This document shows positions 63,343 to 64,000 of a stretch of 64,000 nucleotides of DNA, piece after piece. Positions within the stretch are counted from its first letter, which is position 1; each line of letters opens with the position of its first letter. Source of the stretch: Fimbriimonas ginsengisoli Gsoil 348 (GTDB taxonomy: Bacteria; Armatimonadota; Fimbriimonadia; Fimbriimonadales; Fimbriimonadaceae); contig CAMCVK010000013.1 of assembly GCA_945881865.1 (NCBI GenBank), positions 18,838 to 82,837 of the forward strand, given 5' to 3'. Both the position numbers and the translations under genes were made by a program. The notes under the pieces were generated by a model that saw nothing but the letters and a program-made list of their open reading frames with translations, did no database searches and was not told the origin of the DNA.

Positions 63343-63350
63343 ACGCGGCT

Positions 63351-64000
63351 TTACTTGGTATCTACGATCTCTACCGTCGTATGTGGCAGATGGCCGAATA
63401 CACTTTCGCGGAGACCCTTCACGCTGCTTCGAATCAGCTCGGCGTCGCGCTGGAAGTAGATCGGCACGAACGGCGCGTCGCGCAACACGATGTCCTCGGC
63501 TTGGGCGTACAGCTTCAGTCGCTCGGCTTCATCCAGCGTGCTGTCGGCCTTGGCGCAGAGCGCATCGTATTCCGGATTCACGTAGTTGACCTTGTTCTCC
63601 GGTCCGTAGCCGGCAAGCAGCGTCGAAAGGAAGTTCTCGGCGTCGAGGTAGTCGGCACCCCAGCGCATGTGGAAGAACGGCATTTCCTTCTTGTTGTGCT
63701 TCTCGAGGTACGCGCGCCATTCCATCGTGCGGAGGTTCGCGGTGATGTTCAGGTTCTTTTTCAGGTCGGTGGCAATCTTTTGCGCCACGAGCTGAATGTC
63801 GGGTCGGGCTTCGCGGAAGCTCAGCTCAAGCGTTGGGAATCCCTTTCCGTTCGGAAAGCCAGCGTCGGCCAGAGCTTTTCGCGCTGCCTCTGGGTTGTAT
63901 TTCCAGACCTTGGCGTCGGTTCGGTGGCCGAGGACGCCGGGCGGAACGATGCCGGTTGCCTTCTCGTTTGCGCCGCCAAGAACGTTCTCAATGATGTCGT
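63351..64000 (-). CDS. Peptide/solute-binding protein (SBP_bac_5), C-terminal part
   Basis: Open to the right edge of the window on the minus strand; about 216 codons are present and the start lies outside. The reading PPGVLGHRTDAKVWKYNPEA, then ALADAGFPNGKGFP, and TMEWRAYLEKHNKKEMPFF, MRWGADYLDAENFL is the usual C-terminal lobe of dipeptide/oligopeptide-binding proteins of ABC importers. Cargo specificity cannot be told. The AraC regulator starts eight bases after its stop. The partial track ORF begins at an internal Met. Confidence 0.87.
   Translation of the reverse strand, partial: DIIENVLGGANEKATGIVPPGVLGHRTDAKVWKYNPEAARKALADAGFPNGKGFPTLELSFREARPDIQLVAQKIATDLKKNLNITANLRTMEWRAYLEKHNKKEMPFFHMRWGADYLDAENFLSTLLAGYGPENKVNYVNPEYDALCAKADSTLDEAERLKLYAQAEDIVLRDAPFVPIYFQRDAELIRSSVKGLRESVFGHLPHTTVEIVDTK

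Overview
The window looks like chromosomal DNA of a GC-rich (about 60% G+C), diderm, compactly coded bacterium. The outer membrane is implied by lpxD and lpxC, a BamA-type porin, two OmpH/Skp-like proteins, a TamB-like protein and several lipoproteins. Together with RNase HIII, DUF5107-TPR and DUF4127 proteins this recalls Armatimonadota (Fimbriimonas-like), but that placement is inference, because no rRNA or other phylogenetic marker was compared. The nucleotide style is consistent. Genes abut or overlap, convergent genes often share the bases of their stop codons, and many first-in-operon genes have a TANNNT hexamer 6-9 nt before the start codon, as expected for leaderless mRNAs.

Layout. 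1-3.7 kb: cut lipoprotein, membrane protein, LolD/MacB-like ATPase, TPR protein, short RNase HIII, YceI-like protein. 3.7-6.0 kb: a lower-GC island of two genes (OLD/AAA-type ATPase plus PIN-like protein) bounded by a 126-bp direct repeat that copies the 3' end of the adjacent DUF5107-TPR gene; this is the best candidate for an undescribed system. 7.6-9.8 kb: small membrane and zinc-ribbon proteins, then DAHP synthase. 9.8-12.4 kb: a uvrA that stops after its first half and runs into a convergent acyltransferase. 12.4-13.0 kb: non-coding array of short hairpins. 13.0-18.7 kb: operon rpiB-pgi-gnd-zwf-pgl, covering the oxidative pentose phosphate pathway and its link to glycolysis. 18.7-22.1 kb: P460-like cytochrome, FAD oxidoreductase, argH. 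22.2-28.3 kb: vWA protein, tRNA-Arg, hybrid sensor kinase, and an opposite-strand operon of unknown protein, metallophosphoesterase and VanX-like dipeptidase. 28.3-32.3 kb: pstS-pstC-pstA (no pstB) and an M42 peptidase. 32.3-35.3 kb: tRNA-Leu, a STAND-like ATPase and a secreted Ig-like protein. 35.3-46.8 kb: lipA followed by the envelope operon tamB-bamA-ompH-ompH-lipoprotein-lpxD-lpxC. 47.2-49.9 kb: aldolase and rmuC. 49.9-57.0 kb (minus): DUF4127, purN, two cyclophilins, dapB, unknown exported protein, two FAD oxidoreductases. 57-64 kb: PPK2, pentapeptide protein, thrS, GNAT, Spy/LTXXQ-like protein, MlaF-like ATPase, AraC regulator and a cut peptide-binding protein.

No CRISPR array, integrase, transposase or prophage gene was seen. 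All family names rest on reading motifs by eye; no database search was run.
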